Notes: generated by a model not told the origin, from the sequence alone. Counted from the stretch's first letter, positions 25,586 through 35,419 are shown. The stretch: DNA of 64,000 nucleotides from DSOI01 sp041394885 (GCA_041394885.1 JAWKHI010000013.1:97866-161865), one strand, 5' to 3'. A program made the numbers and translations.

Positions 25586-26638
25586 CTACTTCCGCAACAG
25601 GAAGAACTGATTGAACGGATTGTCGATCGGCAGCCGCCCGAACATCCCGAACCCGGCCTCGGACGCTAACTTTCGCGCGCCCTGCTCGCCGATCACAGTG
25701 CCCAATCCGGCGCCGTCGTGGGCCAAAGACACCGTCATGCAATGCAGCGGGCTGATGGAGTGAAACGCCCTTCCAATCGGATTACGATTCTCCATCTCCT
25801 CGTGCGACGCGTTCGGCTCTGACCAAAGATAGACGCCGTCATCGCTCATCGCCATCCGGATAGTCTTCAGCGTCGCCACCGGATCCACCATGTCGTGGAT
25901 ACAGTCGAAACTGCACACAAGGTCGTAGGTGCGATCCATCGGCAACCGTTCGGCTGGCCCCCGCACGAACTCGGTATTGGAGAGGCCGCGATCCTTCGCC
26001 AAGCGTGTCGCCGCCGCGATGCTCGGCTCATGATAGTCGATGCCGACGAACGTGGACTTCGGGAACGCCTCAGCCATCCGTACCGTCGACTGCCCTCGTC
26101 CGCACCCGATATCGGCCACCCGCGCCCCAGCTTGCAGTTTCTCCATCAACCCCGGAACCGCCGGCAACCAGTGGCTCACCAGAAAGTTCACATACCCCGG
26201 GCGGAAAAACCGTTCAATGGCGCAAGGAATCTCCGCGCTCATTTCGTGATACGGCACACCGCCACCATTGCGGAACGCTTCCATCACGCGCGGCGTGTTG
26301 TAGATCGACGGCGTGGTGAAGTGGAACGCCCCGCCGCAAAACATCGGACTGTCCTCGTTGGCCAGCACCGCCGCCTGCTCTTCGGTCATCCGGTAACGCC
26401 CCGTCGTGGCGTCGCGCTCCAGGTACTCCGACGCCACCATCGCCCGCAGCCACTCCCGGACGTAGCGCTCGTTCAGATTCATCGTCGACGCCAGCTCCTC
26501 GCTGGTGACGGGACCCGACGTCGCCATCGTTCGAAACAATCCCAGTTGGTCGCCAATATAGGCGAGCGACATCGTGAAGGTGCCGCCCATGTCACCAACA
26601 ACTCGCATCGCCATCGTCTCCACTTGCTGCATGTTCAT
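25586..26638 (-). CDS. SAM-dependent methyltransferase with winged-helix N-terminus
   Basis: The 350-residue protein has an N-terminal helical winged-helix-like region (about 1-100: LGLFRTM..., ELASTMNLNERYVREWL) and a C-terminal Rossmann methyltransferase domain with motif I VADIGCGRGQSTVRMAE, then FVGIDYHEPSIAAA and the SFDCIHDMVDP segment. It resembles the Rv2258c-type class I methyltransferases of unknown substrate. The ATG at 26638 (MNMQQVETMAMR) is preferred; the frame is open to 26956 but the extra 106 residues overlap the divergent gene and are Arg/Pro-rich read-through. Confidence 0.85.
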   Translation of the reverse strand: MNMQQVETMAMRVVGDMGGTFTMSLAYIGDQLGLFRTMATSGPVTSEELASTMNLNERYVREWLRAMVASEYLERDATTGRYRMTEEQAAVLANEDSPMFCGGAFHFTTPSIYNTPRVMEAFRNGGGVPYHEMSAEIPCAIERFFRPGYVNFLVSHWLPAVPGLMEKLQAGARVADIGCGRGQSTVRMAEAFPKSTFVGIDYHEPSIAAATRLAKDRGLSNTEFVRGPAERLPMDRTYDLVCSFDCIHDMVDPVATLKTIRMAMSDDGVYLWSEPNASHEEMENRNPIGRAFHSISPLHCMTVSLAHDGAGLGTVIGEQGARKLASEAGFGMFGRLPIDNPFNQFFLLRK

Positions 26639-26786
26639 CGCTTCTGTTTCCTTGTCCGATGGTTTCGGATTCGTACTGTAACGCGCAGACCAGGCGCGGA
26701 AGGGCTCACCGTAATTGGAAAAAAAAATGCGATAGCCCTCATACTGACCCGCGCCGGCTGGGCCACCCGGGCGTATGATCGTAGGG

Positions 26787-27662
26787 ATGGGAGCCACGCG
26801 CCCCGGAGTGGCCGGTCTGCTAGCCGCCGCCACCGCTCTCGCGTGCGTATGTGCCCCTCCGCGTCCACTATGCCTGTCCACGGTTTCGCGCCCCGGTCCA
26901 ACCAAGGACCCAATCCACCAGGACCCGGCCTGGTTCGTGGGTAAAGTTGTTTCCACCTATCCTGCCAACGAGTCCGAGTTCTCACGAATCCTACTTGATT
27001 TCCGCGAACGGCATCCTGAGTTCTTGCTTCGCCCGCTTTCCCTGTACCTCACTCCGGAGGGGCAGAAGCGCTTTCTGATCGAGTTGGCGGGCGATCGGAT
27101 ATCGCAAGAAGCACTCCAATCGATCATCGCCGGGGAGTTGGACCGCTCGCGCTTTCTACGCTCCGTAAGTTATGCCCTCACTCGAATCGAGGTTACCGAG
27201 GACTTCTCCGGCGGCCGCGTTGGCACAACGGTCGACATGATCGGTGGACTGGGGCCGGCCGACTGCAGTGTTCATTTCGAACAGGGCGTCAGTTATCTCT
27301 TCGCTGCCTACAAACAAGGCGGCTTTTGGACCACGTCCAAGTGCTCCGGCACGGACGAGTCATTGCACGCGCAATCCACCATCGCCGCCCTCCGCGAGTT
27401 ACGAGACAACCGGCGCCCCCCAGGCACGATCTTCGGATCGATAGACCCGCACACGCTCGCCGTCCGGCTGGTAGGTCCCGGCGGAGCGCGCGAGCTCGCA
27501 CCCAGCCACAATGGCCGCTACGTGTTCGACAAGCTCGAGTCCGGCGACTATCAGCTCGAGCCGTCCGCACCCGGATGGACCTTCGATATCGCACCCTGGA
27601 CCCTACCCATCCACGTCAACGCCGGATGCATGGAAGTCGACATTCGCGCAACCCGGCGTTGA
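26787..27662 (+). CDS. Secreted TIMP/netrin (NTR)-like protein with C-terminal Ig-like domain
   Basis: A signal peptide (1-19) ends in ALA, and cleavage there would leave an N-terminal CVC, exactly the Cys-x-Cys start of mature tissue inhibitors of metalloproteinases. The mature N-terminus continues CVCAPPRPLC, and FVGKV (about 50-54), YALTRIEV, C160 before VHFEQGVSYLFAAY, and C186 in TSKCSGT follow the NTR pattern. Six cysteines in all (20, 22, 29, 160, 186, 281) could give three disulfides. An insert of roughly 75 residues (about 60-135) separates the first strands from the rest. Residues after about 215 (GTIFGSID to ESGDYQLEPSAPGW) look like a carboxypeptidase-regulatory/CNA-B-type beta sandwich. 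Start ATG at 26787; an in-frame ATG at 26775 is possible. Real inhibitory activity is not implied. Confidence 0.6.
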   Translation: MGATRPGVAGLLAAATALACVCAPPRPLCLSTVSRPGPTKDPIHQDPAWFVGKVVSTYPANESEFSRILLDFRERHPEFLLRPLSLYLTPEGQKRFLIELAGDRISQEALQSIIAGELDRSRFLRSVSYALTRIEVTEDFSGGRVGTTVDMIGGLGPADCSVHFEQGVSYLFAAYKQGGFWTTSKCSGTDESLHAQSTIAALRELRDNRRPPGTIFGSIDPHTLAVRLVGPGGARELAPSHNGRYVFDKLESGDYQLEPSAPGWTFDIAPWTLPIHVNAGCMEVDIRATRR

Positions 27663-27715
27663 GACCGTCAAGGCCACATCGTCGCGCGATCCATGTATGA
27701 TGTCTGGCAGCCGCC

Positions 27716-28567
27716 ATGATAAAAATCAGCAACTACTCTCTCAACTACGCAAAGCAGATCGCGCAGGGCAAGATGGACATCTTCGGCTTCCTTGACCTGT
27801 GCCGCCGATTGGGCATCGAGGGCGCCAGCCTCCACGTCCGCGACCTGCCTGAAACCGGCACCGCCTACCTCAAGAAGGTCCGCCGCGGCTACCTGGACCG
27901 CAATCTCTCCATGTCGATGTTCACCGTCTCCACCAACTTCGGCAACCCACGCAATGGGGACCGCGCCGAGCGCCAGGCCGCCAACGAAGCCATACGCGCG
28001 GCTATGTTCCTCGGCGCGCCCATCGTGCGCGTGTTCGCCGGCTCGCCACCCGACGAAGCCAGCCGCGACAAAGCGTTCCAGCGCGCGGCGGATTCCATTC
28101 GCGCTGTCTGCGAGGAAGGCGCCGAGCAAGGCATGCCCATCGGGCTCCAGAATCACAACCACGGAGCGCTGTGCCGTACCGGCGCCGAAATGCTGAAAAT
28201 GATCAAGATGGTGAACCACCCCAATCTCACCATCCTGCTCGACACCGGTCAGTTCGCGGGTTCGCTTGGCGCCAGCGCCCAGAACCTCGGGCTCCTCAAA
28301 GGCGAGAACTACCTCGAAAGCATCCGCCTGTGCGCCCCGCTCGCCCGCCACGTTCGCGTCAAGTTCTACAACCCGGACGCCAATGGCGCCGAACCGTGGA
28401 TCGATTACAACGAGGCGTTCAATATACTCCGCGGCGTCCACTACGAAGGCTGGATCGACATCGTCTACGAACCGGGCAAGAAGCCCGGCGACCCGGGTGA
28501 GTCCATCGACACCGCCATGCCGCGGATCGTCCGCTTCCTCCGCTCAAAGGCACAGTGCATCGCCTAG
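27716..28567 (+). CDS. Sugar phosphate isomerase/epimerase (AP endonuclease 2-like TIM barrel)
   Basis: A 283-residue TIM barrel of the xylose-isomerase-like superfamily. Metal-binding strands appear as LGIEGASLHVRD near the N-terminus, VRVFAG with the following helix, IGLQNHNHG (His ligands), LTILLDTGQF (Asp) and WIDIVYEPG at the C-terminal edge. Members isomerize or epimerize keto-sugars or inositol intermediates, with a divalent metal. No signal peptide, so cytoplasmic. It follows the TIMP-like gene by 53 bases and converges on the pre-peptidase gene with 8 bases between. Confidence 0.82.
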   Translation: MIKISNYSLNYAKQIAQGKMDIFGFLDLCRRLGIEGASLHVRDLPETGTAYLKKVRRGYLDRNLSMSMFTVSTNFGNPRNGDRAERQAANEAIRAAMFLGAPIVRVFAGSPPDEASRDKAFQRAADSIRAVCEEGAEQGMPIGLQNHNHGALCRTGAEMLKMIKMVNHPNLTILLDTGQFAGSLGASAQNLGLLKGENYLESIRLCAPLARHVRVKFYNPDANGAEPWIDYNEAFNILRGVHYEGWIDIVYEPGKKPGDPGESIDTAMPRIVRFLRSKAQCIA

Positions 28568-28575
28568 CAGCCCCA

Positions 28576-30405
28576 TCACTCGAGCGCAGTCACCGACATC
28601 GTGACCGCCGGTAGCGGACGCCGCACGTCGTTCCGTTTCCTCGGTGGACCGATCCATAACGTTGTAAACGCCTCCACCGCCGGGCCTCCACTCGCAGCGC
28701 GGCCATACACGCGGATCGGATATTCACCCGCTTCGAGTGACGCCGGGGTTCGTATCTTCACCTCCACAGTGGGTATCAGTATGTTATCGGCATCCCCGGA
28801 CGGCCCAAATGGCTGGTCCCCGGGGAATCGCTCCCGGGACGAAGTTACTCCGCCGGGGAATCCCTCCGCCCAAACCTCCACGGCTTCGCCGAACCCAGGA
28901 TCCGGAATCAACAGCACTTCCATGGACCCCTCCTGGCCGGGAGCGATCCGGAACTCCTCCGGCTCCGTCAGCAACCGGAAACCAGGTGAATCGTTGGAAA
29001 GATGCAACCGGTAGGCGAACGTCGATCCGCCCCGCCCAATCCGGTCCCGCACCACCAGCCGCAAACGGCCCGCCTTCTTCGGGACGTAATAAAGGCTCGA
29101 ATCGGGATTGCCGATCACCGTCCCCTGCCCTGTCATCAGATCGTCGTGCTCAGCCAGTAACTTCCCTTCCGCGTCGAATAACTCGAGCACGGTATCGATG
29201 GTGGGAAGGCCCAACTGGGTGGCAAGGGTGAAGGCCCGGATGGGACGGTCTGGCGCGGCATCGATCCAGTAGGAATCTTCCTCGCCCGCGGAGGCAAGCC
29301 GCCCGTTCACCGTCAGCGGACCAGAGGCCCAGCTCGTGCGCCGTGCGTTGGATTCATCCACCCCGGCGCCGCGCGAAACCTCCAGGTTGATTCCGTCCGC
29401 GTTACCGTGTTCGGTATCCACCCACAGCCGCCACAACCCCTCCTCCGCCGTCGCAGGAACATCGAAATCGACATCGATCCAGTCCGATCCTCGCCCCGCT
29501 ACCACTCCGCCTATCCGTGCGGTGTGGTCCGCGCCGGCCCGTACCGGAATCGTAAAGGGAAACGTCAGCCGGTAGTATTCGCCGGCCCTGACCGTCGCGA
29601 TAGAAACCGCGCGAGCACCGTCCAGCCCGGCGCCGAACAACCGAACGCGCTGCCGCACGCCCGGGCTCAGTCCAAGCGGGTCGGCTGCTATCACAACCGG
29701 AAGCCGCGAGATCTCGATCATGTATCCACAGTTTTCCGCACAGTTCACCTGCTGCGGCCCCCGGTACTGATCCACTCGCAGCCGGTAAACCCCATGGTTC
29801 GCGAAGCGATGCTCAATCCGTGGGGTCTCCAGATAATCGTCGCGGTCGTCATTGAACGCCACCCGCTGACCCGCGCTATCTTCGAGCAGTAACTCACACT
29901 CGAGATGCGACCCGTACTCGATTGACCGCAGGTCGAACACCCAACGCTCTCCAGCGCGCGCCGTGAACTCATAAACATCGATATCCTGCCGCCCCCGCAA
30001 GTATCCATGCAGAACTTGCGGTTGTAACGCGATTTTCTGCGGGCTGGACCCTGGATCGTTCGGTTCTAATTCATCCACCCCCGGGAACTGCACCACATTG
30101 AACAGGCGCGAATTCGTGCGGCCGCGCGGCGTCTTGAAATGGAACAAATGTGGTCCCAGGGCCGCCTCCGCGCCACCCGCACCTACCCTTATCACCTTCG
30201 GTGTTGACTCGATGGTCTCCAGCTATTCGATGTCTCCGGTGTCGAACCAAGCTCCCGTGGGCTGCACCAGGTGCTCACCGCTGATTGTGACCGTCGCCAC
30301 CGTGCCGCGCTGGGCGCCCAGCGGCTCCACGCGATCGAGCCACAGGCCGGACTCTTCGCCGCCCAGCAGCACCGCGAACACAATCGCCAACCAAACACGC
30401 TTCAC
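28576..30405 (-). pseudogene. Secreted pre-peptidase-domain protein with in-frame amber codon
   Basis: The whole frame from the GTG at 30405 to the stop at 28576 is open except for one TAG at 30223-30225. Before it are a signal-like start (VKRVWLAIVFAVLLGG) and an IPT-like beta segment (VTISGEHLVQPTGAWFDTGDIE); after it LETIESTPKVIRVG continues the same frame. A single CAG-to-TAG change would explain it. The remainder has two bacterial pre-peptidase C-terminal domains: DELEPNDPGSSPQ followed by the YLRGRQDIDVYEFTARAG block, and a second one around GEEDSYWIDAAPDRP. The start is fixed by a GTGA overlap with the DUF1501 gene. Such proteins follow DUF1549/DUF1501 genes in Planctomycetes and Acidobacteria. 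A functional start at GTG 30195 would lack a signal peptide. Confidence 0.8.
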
Positions 30406-31643
30406 CGCGAGCAACTCCCGAATCGGCTTCCTCCGCATTCGATCTTCACGGGACGCCCGTTGGTGTGATACTCCTTACGGAAATCGATCCCGAGCTTGTG
30501 ATAGATCGTCGCCGCGAGATCGTCTACCGCTATCGGCCGCTCTTTCGGCGCTGCTCCGCGCGCATCGGTGCTGCCAATCACCTGTCCGCCCGGAACGCCC
30601 GCACCCGCCACGGCGATCGAGAAGGCACCGGGCCAGTGGTCACGGCCCGCCGAATGATTGATTTCCGGAGTCCGCCCGAACTCGCCAATCAGCAGCACCA
30701 ATGTCGTCGCCAGCATGCCCCGCTGCTCCAGATCCTCCAGCAGTGTCGCCCACGCCTGGTCAAATGCCGGATAGAGCTTCTTGTTGGACGCATCGTTGTC
30801 GGTATGCGTGTCGTAGCCGCCGTGAAACACCGTCACAAGCCGCACGCCGGACTCCACCAGTCTCCGCGCCAACAGTGCTCCTTGCCCGGCCGTGTTCCGT
30901 CCGTAGGCGTCACGAAGCCGGTTCGGTTCGTCATTCAACTGGAAGGCCTTCTTCGCATCCGGCGACGTCATCATGTCGAATGCTTTCTGATAGAAATGGT
31001 CCATCCCTTCCACCAGCTTGGACTTTTCCACGCGACGCAAATCGTTGTCGAGCGCTGCCAGCAGGTCCGCCCGTCCCCGCGCCTCCTCCATTTCCACGCC
31101 GAGAGGCAGCGTCATGTCCCGGACTTTGAAATCCTTCGCCGCCGGATCCCCCGCCACAAACGGCTCATAGGAGGGACCAAGAAAACCGGCATCGGCGCAT
31201 ATATCTTTGTTCGGAATCACGACAAACGGAGGAAGCCCGTTCTTCGGACCCAGTTCCTTCGCAATCACGGATCCAAGCACCGGATGCTTGAACGCGTTGT
31301 TCGGACGTGACCCGGAAAAGATATACTGTTTGGCCTTCTCGTGGATCGCCTCCCGCGAATACATCGATCGGATCACGGTGAACTTGGAAAGCGCCTTCGC
31401 CGAACGCGGCACCAATTCGCTGAAGTGAACGCCGGGGACGGCCGTGGGGATCGCGCCGAAACTGCCGCGTATCTCCCGCGCCGCCTCCGGCTTCGGGTCG
31501 AACGAGTCATGCTGGCACGCGCCGCCGTTTTGGAAAAATACGATGCAGGAGATGCCGCCCGGCGCGGCCTGCACCACGGCGGGGAGTGTCAGTCCGCCAA
31601 ATAGTGCTCCGCCCACTTTCAAGAAATCACGCCGCTTCTGCAT
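30402..31643 (-). CDS. DUF1501 exported protein
   Basis: At 413 residues, with a twin-arginine-type leader (KRRDFLKVGGALFGG), it belongs to DUF1501, an alkaline-phosphatase/sulfatase-like fold. Recognisable stretches are CIVFFQNGGACQHDSFDPKP near the start, the VIRSMYSREAIHEKA block, VTVFHGGYDTHTDN, and LLIGEFGRTPEIN with the DHWPGAFSIAVAGAG segment near the end. The family is unassigned biochemically but always exported and nearly always paired with DUF1549/DUF1553 proteins. Here it lies 10 bases after that partner and overlaps the next gene by GTGA, giving a three-gene operon. Confidence 0.9.
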   Translation of the reverse strand: MQKRRDFLKVGGALFGGLTLPAVVQAAPGGISCIVFFQNGGACQHDSFDPKPEAAREIRGSFGAIPTAVPGVHFSELVPRSAKALSKFTVIRSMYSREAIHEKAKQYIFSGSRPNNAFKHPVLGSVIAKELGPKNGLPPFVVIPNKDICADAGFLGPSYEPFVAGDPAAKDFKVRDMTLPLGVEMEEARGRADLLAALDNDLRRVEKSKLVEGMDHFYQKAFDMMTSPDAKKAFQLNDEPNRLRDAYGRNTAGQGALLARRLVESGVRLVTVFHGGYDTHTDNDASNKKLYPAFDQAWATLLEDLEQRGMLATTLVLLIGEFGRTPEINHSAGRDHWPGAFSIAVAGAGVPGGQVIGSTDARGAAPKERPIAVDDLAATIYHKLGIDFRKEYHTNGRPVKIECGGSRFGSCSR

Positions 31644-31653
31644 AAGTTATTCC

Positions 31654-33840
31654 CTACCGGTTCAATTGGAACTCCCGCGAATTGAGCATCGCCCACAAGA
31701 CATTCTCAAAGGCCCTGCGCCGGGAAAGCCCGCTGGACTGCGCGGATCTTATATAGCCCGACACTGTCTGCCGCTGCGTGGCCGACGGTTTCCGCGCGAA
31801 GGCGCGCAAGTAGAGCGCGTCGATCGCATCGTCATCGCCGCCACCCGCCAGTAAACCGGCCAACACGTTGTCCGGCTTCTCGATCAGCTTCCGGACCGCA
31901 TCATTGTTCATCAGGTGCAGCGCTTGCGCGAGCGACGGGCCTTCCTCGCGATGGTCCATCACATCTCGCTTCGGGAACCCGAAGATGCTCAGGAAAACCG
32001 GCGGGCCATTGGTTGCAACCAACTCCTTCGGCGACGTTCCCGCCGGGTACCCGCTGAACTCGAACCAGGCGCCGGTCACTTGCGCCACCGCATCCATCAA
32101 CACCTCAGCGGAAAGCTTCCGCGGCTCATAGCGGGCGAACAGCATGCCTTCCAGAGGATCGGCGCCACCCGGACGATCTTCCGTGTGCGCACTCAGTTGG
32201 TAGGCCGTTGATTTCAGGATCAGAGCATGGAGTGGCTTGAAGCGATATCCATTCCCGATGAAGTGCTGCGCCAAGCGGTCAAGCAGGGCCGGATACTTCG
32301 CCATGTTCGTGGACCGGAAATCGTCCGCCGGATCTACGATTCCGGTTCCGAAATACTCCGCCCAGATACGATTCACGGCCGCTCGCGCGAACTGCAACTT
32401 CTGCTTCCGCGTGACCCAGTCAGCCAACGCCACGCGCCGGTCTTCGCCCTCAGTCAGTTCCGGCTCGGTCCCGTCCAAAAACCGGGGCTTCACAGGCTGT
32501 TTGGTCACCGGATGCAACACTTCTCCCTCACGCGCCCAATACCAAACGCGGCGATACTGCCCGTAGCCGTGCTTCACTTTCAGCCGCGACAGAAATGCCG
32601 CCATCCCGTAGAAATCGTCCTGGGTCAGGTTCTCGAGCGGATGGTTGTGGCACTCCGCGCATTCCACCCTCCTGCCCAAAAACAGCCGTGTAATCGTCGG
32701 AACCGCTTTTCCTACCTCGAACGTGCGGATCATGAAGTCGATCGCCGGATGCCAGAAGTTGCCGGCTGGACGAACGGTGGTGTCGCCCGTGGCTGTCAAC
32801 ATCTCACGGACCGCCTGGTCGTACGGCCGATCCTCGGCAATCAACTCGCGCAGCCAGCGCTTGTAACTTCCGTTGGTGCGTCCCTGCGAATAGTATTGTG
32901 AGTTGCGAAACCAGTCCTCGAACTTCGCCAGCCAATGCGAGGCGTATTCGGGCCGCTCGAGCAGGTTATCGATCAATCGCGCTCGCTTGTCGGCCCGCGC
33001 ATCGCCTACGAAAGCCTCCACTTCATCGGCGCGCGGCAGCACGCCGATCGCATCGAGGTAAACGCGCCGAACGAACACACGGTCTCCCGACACCGGAAAC
33101 GGCGGTATGTTCACCTCCCGGAGCTTGGAAAAGACAGCATCGTCGATGAAGTTGCCCGATGGCGGTGTGGCGAAGTCCGTCCCGGCTCGTGCGTCGATGA
33201 CGATGAATTGCGCCGTGGCCGTCTTGCCCATCGCCCGCGCGGAAACCGTCGTCAATCCCCGGCCGCGCGCCGTCAGGGAACCACCATTCACCGCCGAAAC
33301 CACGGCCTCGTCGGCCACGCTGAATCGCACCCGCCCTGTCATGTCCTGGCTCGTTCCGTCGGAGAGATGTCCGATCACTCGGACCTTCTGCGCCGTGCCC
33401 CGCCCCACGAGAATACGCTCTCGTGGCTCCATCTCCAGGCGAACCAGGCGCGGACCGTCCCCGCCATACGGCGCGCCCTGCCGGAGCCAATCGAGCAGCG
33501 TCCGATACTCATCGGACTCCGCCGTCATCAGGTGCCCGCCTCCATGCGCCACCGCACCCGAAGGCTTCTTCACAAAGAGCGACTCCTCCGGAGTACTGAG
33601 GTTCACTCGCCGCCCGCCGTGACGCTTCAAAATCATTTCGTGATCGGCGGCCGGATCGGACCCGTACAGCGACAGCTTGAATCCACTCTGTCCGGCCGGA
33701 GACCCATGACAGGATGAGCTGTTGCAGCCCTTCGTGGTCAAGACGCTGAGCACGTCGCGCGTGAAGGCAATCTGCTGGCCATAGCCGGGGACGGCGAGCA
33801 GACCGGTAAGGGCGGGCAGGCATTGCAGCAGGCGCGGCAT
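31654..33840 (-). CDS. DUF1549/DUF1553 protein with cytochrome c-like and Big_2-type domains
   Basis: The 728-residue secreted protein has a signal peptide (MPRLLQCLPALTGLLAVPG), a short cytochrome-c-like segment with the C-x4-C-H motif in KGCNSSSCHGS, an Ig-like Big_2-type domain (about 140-225), then DUF1549 (about 235-440, including ECAECHNHPLENLTQDDFYG, a C-x2-C-H heme-type motif) and DUF1553 (about 470-720, ending MLNSREFQLNR). Such proteins are abundant in Planctomycetes and Acidobacteriota and are probably redox-active periplasmic enzymes linked to complex carbohydrate use, but no reaction is proven. Start at ATG 33840; an in-frame ATG lies 4 codons upstream. First gene of the operon. 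Confidence 0.9.
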   Translation of the reverse strand: MPRLLQCLPALTGLLAVPGYGQQIAFTRDVLSVLTTKGCNSSSCHGSPAGQSGFKLSLYGSDPAADHEMILKRHGGRRVNLSTPEESLFVKKPSGAVAHGGGHLMTAESDEYRTLLDWLRQGAPYGGDGPRLVRLEMEPRERILVGRGTAQKVRVIGHLSDGTSQDMTGRVRFSVADEAVVSAVNGGSLTARGRGLTTVSARAMGKTATAQFIVIDARAGTDFATPPSGNFIDDAVFSKLREVNIPPFPVSGDRVFVRRVYLDAIGVLPRADEVEAFVGDARADKRARLIDNLLERPEYASHWLAKFEDWFRNSQYYSQGRTNGSYKRWLRELIAEDRPYDQAVREMLTATGDTTVRPAGNFWHPAIDFMIRTFEVGKAVPTITRLFLGRRVECAECHNHPLENLTQDDFYGMAAFLSRLKVKHGYGQYRRVWYWAREGEVLHPVTKQPVKPRFLDGTEPELTEGEDRRVALADWVTRKQKLQFARAAVNRIWAEYFGTGIVDPADDFRSTNMAKYPALLDRLAQHFIGNGYRFKPLHALILKSTAYQLSAHTEDRPGGADPLEGMLFARYEPRKLSAEVLMDAVAQVTGAWFEFSGYPAGTSPKELVATNGPPVFLSIFGFPKRDVMDHREEGPSLAQALHLMNNDAVRKLIEKPDNVLAGLLAGGGDDDAIDALYLRAFARKPSATQRQTVSGYIRSAQSSGLSRRRAFENVLWAMLNSREFQLNR

Positions 33841-33925
33841 GGCTCGTTCCACATCTTATCGCGGTACGCGACTGGAAAGACCGGCTTACCATCGCGGCTG
33901 CAGCCGCGCGCGCCGAAAATCAGCC

Positions 33926-35419
33926 TTATTGCTCCGACAGCCGGGGAAACAAACCCTGCAGCGCGGGATACATCTCCCGGAACAACGAATACCGCTTCGA
34001 GTAAGCCGCGGCGCTTTCCGCATCCGGCTCAACGCGACCGGTCTCACGAATCAAGGCCCCGCAGGCCTCCGGAACACTACCGAACAATCCGCTTCCCACC
34101 ATCGCCAACAACGCCACCCCGTAGGCCGACCCCTCTTGCGTCGCCAGCGTCGAAACGGTCCGCCCGAACACGTCGGCCAGAATCCGCCGCCAAAACTGGC
34201 TCTGTGCGCCGCCGCCCGACAGCCGGACCTCAGACACCGGCACGCCCATCTCATCGATCACCGCCAGGCAATCCTGCTGGCTGTAGGAAACGCCCTCGAT
34301 GACGGAACGGATCAGGTCCGCCCTCCGGTGCTTGGCCGTCAACCCGATCCACCCCCCGCGCGCGTAAGGATCCAGGTGCGGCGTCCGTTCACCCATCAGG
34401 TAGGGCAGCCAGAACAGGCCTTGCGAACCCGGCGGCGCCTGCGCGGCCTCCGCCGTCAATGCGTCGTAAGAGACGCCCGGAGCCAGTTGATTGCGGAACC
34501 ACTGCAAGCTCAACCCGGCGCCTTGCGTCACGCCCATCACATGCCACTTACCTGGCACCGCATGGCAGAACGTGTGGACGCGCCCACGCGGATCATACGC
34601 CGCCTGTTCCAGATGCGCGAACACGACACCGGAAGTTCCCAACGTGCAGGACGCCACGCCCGCCTCTACGATTCCGTTACCCACGGCGCTCGCCGCCTGG
34701 TCTCCGCCGCCACCTACCACCGGCGTGCCCGCCGCCAGCCCTGTCGCTTCCGCCGCCGACGCCGAGATCACTCCCGTTACCTCCGGCGACTCGAACACTC
34801 GCGGCAGGATTCCGGCATCCAGACCCAGCTTGGAAACCAGTTCCAGTGACCACCGCCGGTTGACGACGTCGAACAACGCAGTGCCTGAGGCGTCGGAAAC
34901 ATCGGAGGCATACTCGCCCGTAAGCCGGAACCGTACGTAGTCCTTGGGCAGCAGTACGCGCCGAACGCGCTCGAAGTGCGCCGGTTCGTGATCCCGAACC
35001 CAGAGCAGTTTCGGGAGCGTAAACCCCGTCAGCACAGGATTGGCGATCGAACGCAGAACGAAGTCCGCGCCCGCCGTTGCGTTGATCCAGTCCACCTGCG
35101 CCTGGCTCCGCTGATCGCACCAGATGAGAGCCGGACGAATTACGCTGTCGCCGTCATCGAGCAGGGTGAGCCCATGCATCTGGCCCGAAAGTCCGATGGC
35201 GCGCACGTCGCCGCCAGTGGCCCCGGCCGCCGTCAACACGCCTCGAATCGCCGCCTGGGCCGCATCCCACCAATTTTCCGGACGCTGTTCGGCCCATAGC
35301 GGCCGTTCCATCGTCATCTCTTCATGAGGAGCAGTGAATGAGTGCGCTACCGCACCGCTGCTATCCACCAGCAATGCCCGCGACCCACCCGTGCCGATAT
35401 CGATTCCAAGCCAATACAT
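33926..35419 (-). CDS. xylB: Xylulokinase
   Basis: A FGGY-family carbohydrate kinase of 497 residues. The N-terminal lobe starts WLGIDIGTGGSRALL; LSGQMHGLTLLD is the characteristic D-xylulose-binding motif; WCDQR, GGGDQAASAVGNG (phosphate loop) and LSGGGAQSQFWRRILADVFG (adenosine motif) follow. It phosphorylates D-xylulose at C5 for entry to the pentose phosphate pathway. The ATG at 35419 (MYWLGID) is preferred over a longer frame to 35557 whose extra residues run through the neighbouring kinase. The preceding gene is a ROK kinase on the same strand, 28 bases away, suggesting a small sugar-phosphorylation operon. Confidence 0.92.
   Translation of the reverse strand: MYWLGIDIGTGGSRALLVDSSGAVAHSFTAPHEEMTMERPLWAEQRPENWWDAAQAAIRGVLTAAGATGGDVRAIGLSGQMHGLTLLDDGDSVIRPALIWCDQRSQAQVDWINATAGADFVLRSIANPVLTGFTLPKLLWVRDHEPAHFERVRRVLLPKDYVRFRLTGEYASDVSDASGTALFDVVNRRWSLELVSKLGLDAGILPRVFESPEVTGVISASAAEATGLAAGTPVVGGGGDQAASAVGNGIVEAGVASCTLGTSGVVFAHLEQAAYDPRGRVHTFCHAVPGKWHVMGVTQGAGLSLQWFRNQLAPGVSYDALTAEAAQAPPGSQGLFWLPYLMGERTPHLDPYARGGWIGLTAKHRRADLIRSVIEGVSYSQQDCLAVIDEMGVPVSEVRLSGGGAQSQFWRRILADVFGRTVSTLATQEGSAYGVALLAMVGSGLFGSVPEACGALIRETGRVEPDAESAAAYSKRYSLFREMYPALQGLFPRLSEQ

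Noticed and set aside
30223..30225. Pyrrolysine coding at the amber codon
   Set aside because: No pyl genes in the window and the gene is not a methylamine methyltransferase; a single point change or error is simpler.
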